NCBI GenBank assembly: GCA_019594025.1
Contig: JAFDUB010000077.1
Span: forward strand, 1 to 7,824
Direction: 5' to 3'
DNA length: 7,824 nucleotides
Origin: Thermoplasmata archaeon
GTDB lineage: Archaea; Thermoplasmatota; Thermoplasmata; Halarchaeoplasmatales; Halarchaeoplasmataceae
This document shows, piece after piece, positions 1-5,384 of the stretch (position 1 is its first letter; each line of letters begins with the position of its first letter). The position numbers and the translations under genes were made by a program. The notes beneath the pieces are model-generated. The model was not told where the DNA came from and made no database searches. It worked only from the letters and a program-made list of their open reading frames with translations.

Positions 1-1215
1 AGCATGGAGGCCAGTCCAGACGATTCTTTGGATTACAATTTGATAGAGTTCAAGGATAATGCGGATAAAAATTACAGATTATTGAAGAGCGGCGCACTAT
101 TCGGAGCCAATGCATCCGGTAAGAGTAACGTATTGAAGGCGTTGACCGCTTTTAGGACCTTGATAAATAAATCTCATACCTATCAAAAAGGAGACAAATT
201 ACCTCACGAACCATACAAATTCGACGAAGGATGTGTCAACCGGCCCACAAAGTTTGATATCGTGTTTATCATGGATAACATACGGTATAACTACGGTCTC
301 AGCTACACCAAGGATAAGATCATAGATGAATATCTGTTCTATTATCCAAAAGGAAGAAGATCCCAGATATTCGAAAGAAGGGATACCGATAAATACACAT
401 TTCATAAAGATCAAAAGGAACAGGAGATGATATCTGAAAGGACCCGGGAAAATGTTTTGTATCTCTCTAGCTCGACACAGTTTAACTACGATAAAACAGC
501 GAAAGCCTTCGATTGGTTCAACGAAAAACTAAAGGATATAGGTCCTAAAGATGACCCAGGGATACGGGAAAGTACCATTGAAAGACTTAATGAAGACGAT
601 AAATTCAAAGATAAGATTCAAAAAGCTCTCGTGGTTGCGGATTTTGGAATATCCGATATAAAGGGGAAGATCGAAACACTCTCCGCAGATAAAATAAAGG
701 ACCTCCCGTTGGGTATAAAGGATCTAGCTATAATGGGTGACGGAAAACTTAAGACGCTGGACATAACCACATTTCATAAATTGGAAGACGGTGAGGGGAG
801 CCTTTCTTTTTTTGAGGAATCGGAAGGCACCCAGCGATTTTTCTCCCTCATAGGACCCATAATAACGGCCTTGGAGAATGGAGATGTGCTATTGATCGAC
901 GAACTTGACACGAAACTTCATCATCTCCTGAACGAATATATAGTGGAATTATTCCACGATCCTGAGGAGAATCAAAATAACGCCCAATTGATATTCACAA
1001 CACACAACACAAAATTACTGGACCAGGATCTACTCCGAAGAGATCAGATATGGTTTACAATGAGAGACCCCAAGACAGGATCTACCGAGTTATATTCATT
1101 GATCGAATACAGCCCGAGAAAGGATAAAGACATAGAAAAAGGATATCTGGTGGGAAGGTACGGTGGAATCCCATTCATACAAAAAGAAAATATAGCGGAA
1201 GACAAAACCTCTTAA
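1..1215 (+). CDS. AAA15/OLD-like ATP-binding protein, 5'-truncated by the window edge
   Basis: This is an ATPase of the AAA15 group (COG1106; AbiL/OLD-like), often found in phage-defence and abortive-infection loci. Numbering from the first ATG (position 4), Walker A GANASGKS is at residues 34-41, an ABC-like signature SEGTQRFFSL at about 272, Walker B DVLLIDELD at 294-302 with catalytic Glu300, and a switch His in TTHN at 334. These proteins normally begin with about 20 residues ending in a SFK...LSM-type strand. The codon before ATG (Ser, position 1) is open and in frame, so this ATG is probably internal and the true start lies to the left. The C-terminus is complete, with TAA at 1213-1215. 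No RloB-type TOPRIM or nuclease partner follows; a repeat element and a convergent module come next. Family assignment is firm; the specific role in defence is inferred. Confidence 0.87.
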   Translation, partial: SMEASPDDSLDYNLIEFKDNADKNYRLLKSGALFGANASGKSNVLKALTAFRTLINKSHTYQKGDKLPHEPYKFDEGCVNRPTKFDIVFIMDNIRYNYGLSYTKDKIIDEYLFYYPKGRRSQIFERRDTDKYTFHKDQKEQEMISERTRENVLYLSSSTQFNYDKTAKAFDWFNEKLKDIGPKDDPGIRESTIERLNEDDKFKDKIQKALVVADFGISDIKGKIETLSADKIKDLPLGIKDLAIMGDGKLKTLDITTFHKLEDGEGSLSFFEESEGTQRFFSLIGPIITALENGDVLLIDELDTKLHHLLNEYIVELFHDPEENQNNAQLIFTTHNTKLLDQDLLRRDQIWFTMRDPKTGSTELYSLIEYSPRKDKDIEKGYLVGRYGGIPFIQKENIAEDKTS

Positions 1216-1293
1216 ATTCCCCCTTCTTTCCTCCTTCATTATCAACAATGGCCGATTTTCCAACCCCACACCCAACATATTCAAAACAGATAA

Positions 1294-1353
1294 CCCACCA
1301 CAATACTTCCTCTTCGAAAACCCTTATCCAAACGCCCAACCACAGCTCTGCAC
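1294..1353 (+). repeat. Dispersed repeat element, zero-unit copy
   Basis: This short copy has the same two ends as the arrays at 4241-4517 and 7029-7252 but no 54-bp unit between them. The left end (1294-1327, ccaccacaat...cccttat) is a diverged version of ccacaacaaa...cccctat. The right end (1328-1353, ccaaacgccc followed by agctctgcac) matches ccaaacgccc...ctctgcac at 4491-4517 and cacacgccc...agctctacac at 7225-7250. It lies between the AAA15 gene and the truncated AbiEii-like remnant, and its right end stops 6 bases short of the remnant's stop codon. It could be an ancestral empty site or a copy that lost its units. The left-end match is weaker than the right-end match. Confidence 0.6.
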
Positions 1354-1359
1354 AACTCT

Positions 1360-1521
1360 TCAAGAGATCTCAAAGCCATGTTCGGATAAGGCGCGAACAA
1401 CCTCTTTTTTAACATCATCATATTTAGGCGGATTGACCAGCAGTACCTCCAGATCCTGTTCCAATATATGCAACGGCAATTCTTTCCTATGGAACTCTCT
1501 CAACTGGCTTCTTGTTATCAT
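1360..1521 (-). pseudogene. AbiEii-type toxin remnant, 53 codons, catalytic core missing
   Basis: An ATG at 1521-1519 overlaps the TGA of the upstream AbiEi-like gene as ATGA, the usual arrangement for AbiE pairs. The frame runs 53 codons to TGA at 1362-1360. It begins MITRSQLREF...LPLHILEQD, which resembles the N-terminus of the intact partner at 5381 (MITGPRLRYL...GLMEKD) and of AbiEii proteins generally. The rest, LEVLLVNPPKYDDVKKEVV, looks like the acidic and hydrophobic C-terminal tail of the family (compare FVSPENFPKFEDAMKNI at the end of the 5381 gene). The nucleotidyltransferase motifs GG(S/T)...D-x-D and K...R-D..D are absent, about 200 residues short of normal. The most likely history is an in-frame internal deletion joining the two ends. 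It cannot transfer nucleotides; whether a peptide is made is unknown. Confidence 0.6.
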
Positions 1522-2246
1522 CTTACATCCCTCTTAACGTACAATTTCCACTTCGAATTCAACACGGATTCCTTTTGCTTAGGATCGAGTTTTGTGTAAG
1601 TATCTATAAGTTCCTTTATCCTGTCTTTATCAAATACAATTTTTTTCTTTTCCAACAGATATCCCAAACGGGAGGCCACTGCGGAACTTCCGGTCAATTC
1701 ACAGTATTCTATGAGCCTATCTGTATCCAGCTCATCCCATATGGCATCTTGTATCTGAGATATACCTCCGGAGTACTCCGGATGTCGTAAACAATCGATC
1801 ACGGTCTTCTCCATATCTGAAACTACCACCTTATCGTATCTCTCGTATCCGAAGAATAATGATTTTTTTACGGTAACGTACTTGATCCTTTGCCCCTGAA
1901 GTCGTAATGACTTTTTTCTTTTGGTGGTAACAAGGAACACCGTCCGTGGAACTTGATCGGTCATGTCGTGGTAGTGTAAAGCACTCCAGAAAGCGATGTA
2001 AGACGGTTGGAATATCTCGGGTACGATCTCGTATATATCGAGTTCATTCCATATCTCAGTTAAAATGAATTTACCTCTCTCAACACGTTTAACCAAGTCC
2101 TTGTCAATCATATTCCCGATTATACGGTAAGTATTACCTCTCGATGTATCTAAGAAACGATCAACATCTTTATGGGTGAACACGACCATATCCCTGGATC
2201 TGATCTCTGATATCACCTGAGCTTCCCGCCTAGCGATACTTTCCAT
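1518..2246 (-). CDS. AbiEi-type antitoxin/winged-helix regulator (module 1)
   Basis: This 242-residue protein is the antitoxin and DNA-binding half of a type IV toxin-antitoxin pair. The N-terminal 65 or so residues form a winged helix (helices around FTHKDVDRFLDTS and NTYRIIGNMIDKDLV, wing VERGKFIL). The C-terminal AbiEi domain has YIAFWSALHYHDMTDQVP, FLVTTKRKK, FFGYERYDKVVVSDMEKTVIDCL and HPEYSGG. These blocks align closely with the protein at 4563-5384 (YIGFLSALNFHGMTEQTP, VVTTKRK, STLEKTIVD, LEYSGG), and both end in SKWKL plus a short basic tail. The family binds its own promoter and neutralises an AbiEii nucleotidyltransferase. Here the partner, overlapping by ATGA, is only a 53-residue remnant, so this is effectively an orphan antitoxin that may act on other AbiEii toxins or purely as a regulator. 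The ATG at 2246 is preceded by no Shine-Dalgarno site, which fits a leaderless message. Confidence 0.85.
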   Translation of the reverse strand: MESIARREAQVISEIRSRDMVVFTHKDVDRFLDTSRGNTYRIIGNMIDKDLVKRVERGKFILTEIWNELDIYEIVPEIFQPSYIAFWSALHYHDMTDQVPRTVFLVTTKRKKSLRLQGQRIKYVTVKKSLFFGYERYDKVVVSDMEKTVIDCLRHPEYSGGISQIQDAIWDELDTDRLIEYCELTGSSAVASRLGYLLEKKKIVFDKDRIKELIDTYTKLDPKQKESVLNSKWKLYVKRDVR

Positions 2247-2276
2247 GTAACTAAGTTATACGTTAATCATATGAAT
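2247..2276 (-). promoter_or_regulatory. Probable promoter/operator of module 1 antitoxin
   Basis: Reading on the minus strand, a weak TATA-like stretch (ttcatatga, 2268-2276) lies about 25 bases before the ATG, followed by TAACGTA (2265-2259) and GTTAC touching the start. TAACGTA stands at -19 to -13 here and at -18 to -12 in front of the paralogous antitoxin at 4563, and both sites have further GTAAC/GTTAC half-sites close by. This suggests a shared operator bound by AbiEi-type winged helices. The shared motif is seen directly; binding is inferred. Confidence 0.4.
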
Positions 2277-2370
2277 AGTTTACACAATTTACAGAATGAT
2301 TTCAAAATTTTTTCAACTCTCCTCCCACCGATCACCATATACCTCTTACTACCTGATTCAACGCCCACAT

Positions 2371-2428
2371 TCACCGGTCCCCCCCACAAAACCTTAAAAA
2401 TAAGCTCAACCTTACAATGAACCGGTGA
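2371..2428 (+). promoter_or_regulatory. Promoter and inverted repeat of the RNA ligase gene
   Basis: A TATA-like box, ttaaaaataa, lies at 2394-2403, about 38 bases before the ATG at 2437, which predicts a transcript start near 2423. It is flanked by an exact 8-bp inverted repeat, tcaccggt (2371-2378) and accggtga (2421-2428); each arm contains the palindrome ACCGGT. The right arm includes GGTGA (2424-2428), the probable ribosome site 8 bases before the ATG. A factor bound to this arm, or an RNA fold involving it, could limit expression. The elements are visible; the regulatory role is inferred. Confidence 0.45.
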
Positions 2429-2436
2429 GATAACAT

Positions 2437-3078
2437 ATGACCAAAGCTCAGAACATGCCAAAACTCCACAGCCCCTTCGTCAGAGAGCTCGATGAGAACG
2501 AGAACTACGTTGTCAAAGACGAGATAAACGAAGGCTACGGATGGGTCTTCCAGGACGACTCCGTGATAGCGGTCGAAAAACTCGACGGCACCAACGTATC
2601 GATAATGATAGAGGACGGAGAGATCGTCGAGGTTTGGAATCGGATGAACCGCATCCCTTTCTTCAGTAAACACGGTGCATTCATAATGAAGGGTTTGATC
2701 AACTCCTACTCTAAGGGATACATGGATGACCTAGAAGACGGGCAGTATTTCGGTGAACTAGTGGGCCCCAGTCCCAAGCGGAGGGAAAATAAATACGACC
2801 TGGACCAGCGCTTATGGATACCGTTCTCGACCTACAGTCAAAATAAACTCGTTTACCACTCATGGGGCAAATACCCCAAGACGTACGAATCCATCTCTAA
2901 ATGGTTCAAAGATGATCTCATACCGTTGTTCTACGCTAAAACACACAAGATGAAGTACGACACAGCTAAAAAGGAGGGTTACATCGAGGGTGTAGTGTTC
3001 ACCCACCCCGACGGTCGGATGGCGAAACTAAGGAAAGATATGTTCCCGTTTTTCTATGAAGAGGGCTATCATGAGTAA
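2437..3078 (+). CDS. Minimal RNA ligase-family nucleotidyltransferase
   Basis: This 213-residue protein has the ordered motifs of ATP-dependent RNA ligases (RNA_ligase/Rnl2-like, covalent nucleotidyltransferase superfamily). Motif I is EKLDGTN with the AMP-accepting Lys48, a conserved Arg region follows (WNR, Arg69), motif III/IIIa is YFGELVGP at 104-111, motif IV is EGVVF at 184-188, and motif V is AKLRKD at 196-201. It ends about 12 residues after motif V, so it is only the catalytic domain, without an OB fold or C-terminal RNA-binding domain. The family seals 5'-phosphate to 3'-OH RNA ends after self-adenylylation; substrate and partners here are unknown. The start is chosen because GGTGA lies 8 bases upstream; a second ATG at residue 7 is possible. 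Base use appears richer in G and C than in the flanking modules. It converges on module 2 with a 20-base gap. Repair of RNA damaged by neighbouring toxins is a guess from context. Confidence 0.75.
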   Translation: MTKAQNMPKLHSPFVRELDENENYVVKDEINEGYGWVFQDDSVIAVEKLDGTNVSIMIEDGEIVEVWNRMNRIPFFSKHGAFIMKGLINSYSKGYMDDLEDGQYFGELVGPSPKRRENKYDLDQRLWIPFSTYSQNKLVYHSWGKYPKTYESISKWFKDDLIPLFYAKTHKMKYDTAKKEGYIEGVVFTHPDGRMAKLRKDMFPFFYEEGYHE

Positions 3079-3098
3079 AACACGTTGAGATGTCCCAT

Positions 3099-3518
3099 TC
3101 AGTTCATAAGATAGTTATGGATGGAATTTTCAACCAATGTTTGGTCTATCCCCATGATCCCCGCCGCTCTTTTTATGTCTTCCAAGTTAAGTGTTGTTTT
3201 GAATTTGTCGATGTCTTCCCTGATCAGAAGTTCGGTCAATATTCCATCTTCCTTTTGGATGGAGCTGAATAGCAGAAGTGCGGCTATGTCTGAGATATCT
3301 TTAGTTTTCTTGTGGTCTTTGGTCCTGTCAGGATATGATTTGATTTTCATCGCCAGTAATATATCTGGTGATGGCAGCCAAAGTCGTTTGTCGAACATTT
3401 CTATTTCTATTCGGTAATTCGGGTCTGAGAAAACAGACGTTAGCAGAGGCTCGTTTAGAGTGGTTATGACCTCTTGGAGGTATTTTCTTGATATTACCGT
3501 TTCAATTTCTTCGTACAT
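3099..3518 (-). CDS. Nucleotidyltransferase-like partner protein lacking the catalytic motif (module 2)
   Basis: This 139-residue protein begins 17 bases inside the end of the gene at 3502-4083. Its ATG follows GGTGA by about 6 bases, and a TGA in the same frame lies two codons upstream, so the start is secure. The recognisable part is LWLPSPDILLAMKIKSY, Arg65, then KTKDISDIAALLL (Lys58, Asp74, Asp77). This is the typical second half of AbiEii/DUF1814-like nucleotidyltransferases, where a Lys and an R/K-D..D block follow the active site. The first half, with G-S/T and D-x-D, is missing: only about 45 residues precede the LPSP block where such proteins usually have 100 or more. It is either a toxin disarmed by an internal deletion or a naturally small, non-catalytic binding partner. 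A toxin role cannot be asserted. The family assignment rests on one conserved block. Confidence 0.6.
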   Translation of the reverse strand: MYEEIETVISRKYLQEVITTLNEPLLTSVFSDPNYRIEIEMFDKRLWLPSPDILLAMKIKSYPDRTKDHKKTKDISDIAALLLFSSIQKEDGILTELLIREDIDKFKTTLNLEDIKRAAGIMGIDQTLVENSIHNYLMN

Positions 3519-4083
3519 ATTTTTTCACCATCATGTCGTAGGCTTCTTTGCAAACACCACCTTCTCTTCTGAGGTCGATGAGCACCTGGGGGATGGATGC
3601 AAACCAGAGGTCGTTGATTTTCTTTTTGTTATACATGGTGTGTTCGTCGTATATCAAAAGTCTCAGGTTTCCCTTGCCCACCAGCCCGATCTCGCTTATC
3701 TTGTCCTTCCAGCGTGACAAATCCTCCTCTTTTATGTACAAGTCCGTTCTGGATGGAAACAGATAGTTGTTGAACTGATTTTCTGCCATATATGTTGTGA
3801 GAGCATAATCCATATCTTGTTTCCGAAGGAATTCTTTTGGGGATTGTACAAAGAAATCGTAGTGTCGAGGTTTTTGGCTTATGGAAAACCAATGGTCAAG
3901 CAAGGCTTCTTTGTCCAGAACTTTTGTGCCTTTTACCAGCATTTCTTTTTCGAGCTTTCGAAGGTAGTCTATGACCCAGCTCTTCGCGGTCTTCGAAAGC
4001 TTTGCCGTACGATACTTTGTTAGAGTTCCATCTGGCTCATCCATCAATACCCTGAGTATCCGCTCGCGTTTTACTCCATGCAT
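3502..4083 (-). CDS. AbiEi_2/COG4861-like winged-helix antitoxin or regulator (module 2)
   Basis: This 193-residue protein has an N-terminal winged helix (KRERILRVL, then LTKYRTAKLSKTAKSWVIDY and the wing up to residue 65). Its C-terminal domain carries YALTTYMAEN, YLFPSRTDLYI, IGLVGKGNLRLLIYDEH and a final PQVLIDLRREGGVCKEAYDMM. The same blocks occur in the protein at 6260-6859, so the two are paralogues. They resemble the AbiEi_2 group (COG4861), wHTH proteins encoded beside nucleotidyltransferases and regarded as type IV antitoxin-like regulators. The ATG at 4083 is about 27 bases from a TATA box (4106-4113) with no Shine-Dalgarno site, so the mRNA is probably leaderless. GGTCGGAA repeats surround that box and are the probable autoregulatory operator. 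The partner gene overlaps by 17 bases. Family level is fairly sure; the antitoxin role is inferred from context. Confidence 0.72.
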   Translation of the reverse strand: MHGVKRERILRVLMDEPDGTLTKYRTAKLSKTAKSWVIDYLRKLEKEMLVKGTKVLDKEALLDHWFSISQKPRHYDFFVQSPKEFLRKQDMDYALTTYMAENQFNNYLFPSRTDLYIKEEDLSRWKDKISEIGLVGKGNLRLLIYDEHTMYNKKKINDLWFASIPQVLIDLRREGGVCKEAYDMMVKKYVRRN

Positions 4084-4087
4084 AATA

Positions 4088-4132
4088 GGTCGGAAACCCT
4101 ACGTGTTTATATACCTTTCCGACCGGTCGGAA
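4088..4132 (-). promoter_or_regulatory. Module 2 promoter with three GGTCGGAA operator half-sites
   Basis: On the minus strand the TATA box is tatataaa (plus 4106-4113), placing transcription initiation at or just before the ATG at 4083. Three half-sites surround it: ggtcggaaa at 4088-4096, tttccgacc at 4116-4124 and ggtcggaa at 4125-4132. The last two form a perfect 16-bp palindrome, ttccgaccggtcggaa (4117-4132). The first and second make a 9-bp inverted repeat with the TATA box in its 19-bp centre. A winged-helix dimer bound here would block TBP/TFB or polymerase, so the downstream wHTH protein is the obvious candidate repressor. Confidence 0.65.
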
Positions 4133-4140
4133 CTCAGTGC

Positions 4141-4150
4141 CCTTTAAATA
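4141..4150 (+). promoter_or_regulatory. Second TATA-like box between modules 2 and 3
   Basis: The sequence cctttaaata could direct rightward transcription starting near 4172, towards the repeat array at 4241-4517. Read on the other strand (tatttaaagg) it could be an extra upstream box for module 2. No evidence in the sequence decides between these. The stretch from 4151 to 4240 otherwise shows no gene I can support; it contains an ATG at 4205 opening a 34-codon frame into the repeat. Confidence 0.25.
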
Positions 4151-4240
4151 CTATCACTACCCATCTTTGATCAACACAGCGAATAGAATATTGGCATCTA
4201 CACGATGTCCATCAGGATTTCTCCAACCTCCACAACACAT

Positions 4241-4517
4241 CCACACAACAAGCTTTCCTCTCCGGAAACCCCTATTCACACGCCTAGGAACTTTGTTCCT
4301 CTTGCCTGAATAAAACCTTACTGTTTTATCCAAACGCTTAGGAACCTTGTTCCTCTTGTATGTATAAAACCTTACTGTTTTATCCAAACGCCTAGGAACT
4401 TTGTTCCTCTTGCCTGAATAAAACCTTACTGTTTTATCCAAACGCTTAGGAACCTTGTTCCTCTTGTATGTATAAAATGTACTGTTTTATCCAAACGCCC
4501 AGTAACACCTCTGCACC
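4241..4517 (+). repeat. Double-hairpin tandem array with four 53-54 bp units and conserved ends
   Basis: The left end (4241-4275) has a small hairpin, tttcc-tctcc-ggaaa. It is followed by four units: 4276-4329, 4330-4383, 4384-4437 (54 bp each) and 4438-4490 (53 bp). The right end is 4491-4517. Each unit holds an exact stem aggaac-NNN-gttcct, with loop ttt, ctt, ttt, ctt, and a second stem ataaaac-cttact-gttttat. In the last unit the second stem is ataaaat-gtact-gttttat, with a T/G pair. Units alternate: odd ones carry cgcctagg and cctgaataa, even ones cgcttagg and tatgtataa, so a roughly 108-bp dimer appears to have been duplicated. The array lies in the 479-base space between divergent modules 2 and 3, ending 11 bases before the TATA-like box of module 3. 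Function unknown: structured RNA, mobile repeat or recombination site are all possible. Confidence 0.85.
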
Positions 4518-4520
4518 AAA

Positions 4521-4570
4521 AAGCAAACTTATTTATAATCCTTGTAACGTAAGTAACCAATAATGGTTAC
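4521..4570 (+). promoter_or_regulatory. Module 3 promoter and operator across the start codon
   Basis: A purine-rich stretch and TATA-like box (ttatttataat, 4529-4539) lie about 29 bases before the ATG at 4563, predicting a nearly leaderless mRNA. A perfect inverted repeat gtaacc-aataat-ggttac (4553-4570) spans the start codon, and another half-site, gtaacg (4544-4549), lies directly upstream. AbiEi antitoxins are known to repress their own operons by binding inverted repeats near the promoter, so this is the likely autoregulatory site. TAACGTA (4545-4551) is shared with the module 1 promoter at nearly the same distance from its start. Confidence 0.6.
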
Positions 4571-5384
4571 AAAATCCGATAGAACTAGAAAGGGGTTATC
4601 CAATAAAGAAAGCTTTCTCCTGTCCCGACTTGCTAGTAAAAATAAGACCATGGTAAGGATCGATGATATCAAAGAGGAACTCGGCACCACTTACAACAAC
4701 GCAAAGAAGATCGCCAGTAAGTTACACAGTAAAGGCTGGTTGGAAAGGATAGAGGCCGGTAAATACCTCATAATACCTTTGGATGCAGGTGAAAAGAGCA
4801 TCTACACGGAGCACGAGTTCGTGATAGCATCGAATCTGGTGTCCAAGTATTACATCGGTTTCCTTTCAGCCCTGAACTTTCACGGGATGACCGAACAGAC
4901 ACCCTTTTCCGTCTTCGTGGTAACGACAAAAAGAAAGGACAACAAAACTATACATGGAATACCTTACAACTTCATAACATTGGACGAAAGAAAATTCTTC
5001 GGTTTCGAAGCATACGCCGTAGGCTCCCACAACATCAACATCTCCACCCTGGAAAAGACCATAGTTGACTCACTGGACCATCTGGAATACTCAGGAGGTA
5101 TCACAGAGGTAGTCAAGGGATTGAGAGAAAGTAAGAACGACCTCAACATAAACAAACTGATAGAGTATGCAATAAAAATGGGCAACGGAGCAGTCGTAAA
5201 AAGATTACACTTTTTACTGGATTTTCTGAATTACGAAATACCTAATGAAAACCAACTAAAGGAACATTACACCGATTCCTATTCCCTGCTGGACAATACC
5301 AGACCTGACAGAGGTAAATACGATTCGAAGTGGAAGCTGAAGATCAATATTAACAAGGAAGAGCTGGAGGAGGACTTATATTGA
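4563..5384 (+). CDS. AbiEi-type antitoxin (module 3, complete pair)
   Basis: This 273-residue protein is the antitoxin and autorepressor of a type IV toxin-antitoxin operon. A winged helix occupies about residues 12-75 (KESFLLSRLASKN, VRIDDIKEELGTTYNNAKKI, wing IEAGKYLIIPL). The AbiEi domain follows from about 85 to 225, with YIGFLSALNFHGMTEQTP, FVVTTKRK, ERKFFGFEAY, ISTLEKTIVDSL and LEYSGGITEVV. The protein ends with a SKWKLKINI segment and an acidic tail. It is about 30 residues longer than its paralogue at 1518-2246, partly from an N-terminal basic extension. In the family, toxin and antitoxin do not bind each other firmly; the antitoxin represses the operon and counteracts the toxin. Here the gene precedes the toxin and overlaps it by four bases, its start lies inside an inverted-repeat operator, and there is no Shine-Dalgarno site, consistent with leaderless translation. 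Confidence 0.9.
   Translation: MVTKSDRTRKGLSNKESFLLSRLASKNKTMVRIDDIKEELGTTYNNAKKIASKLHSKGWLERIEAGKYLIIPLDAGEKSIYTEHEFVIASNLVSKYYIGFLSALNFHGMTEQTPFSVFVVTTKRKDNKTIHGIPYNFITLDERKFFGFEAYAVGSHNINISTLEKTIVDSLDHLEYSGGITEVVKGLRESKNDLNINKLIEYAIKMGNGAVVKRLHFLLDFLNYEIPNENQLKEHYTDSYSLLDNTRPDRGKYDSKWKLKININKEELEEDLY

Noticed and set aside
1096..1363. Two overlapping minus-strand frames covering the end of the AAA15 gene and the zero-unit repeat.
   Set aside because: They lie antisense to a clear gene and across a repeat end, have no ribosome site, and show no recognisable protein features.
2310..2380. A possible fourth copy of the dispersed element (attcaacgcccacattcacc).
   Set aside because: Only a short stretch around acgccca matches; the left end and hairpins are absent, so chance similarity is likely.
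3121..3766. Several plus-strand frames opposite module 2.
   Set aside because: They mirror the reverse strand of two well-supported genes and show Ser/Phe/Leu-rich antisense composition.
4157..4441. Minus-strand frame with an 18-residue basic repeat (KTVRFYSGKRNKVPRR) across the first array.
   Set aside because: It is a by-product of a 54-bp repeat, a multiple of three. It needs a TTG start with no ribosome site, the 53-bp units break the frame, and the frame at the left end differs from that of the second array.
4276..4490. CRISPR array.
   Set aside because: Units are contiguous with no unique spacers between repeats, and no cas gene is present.
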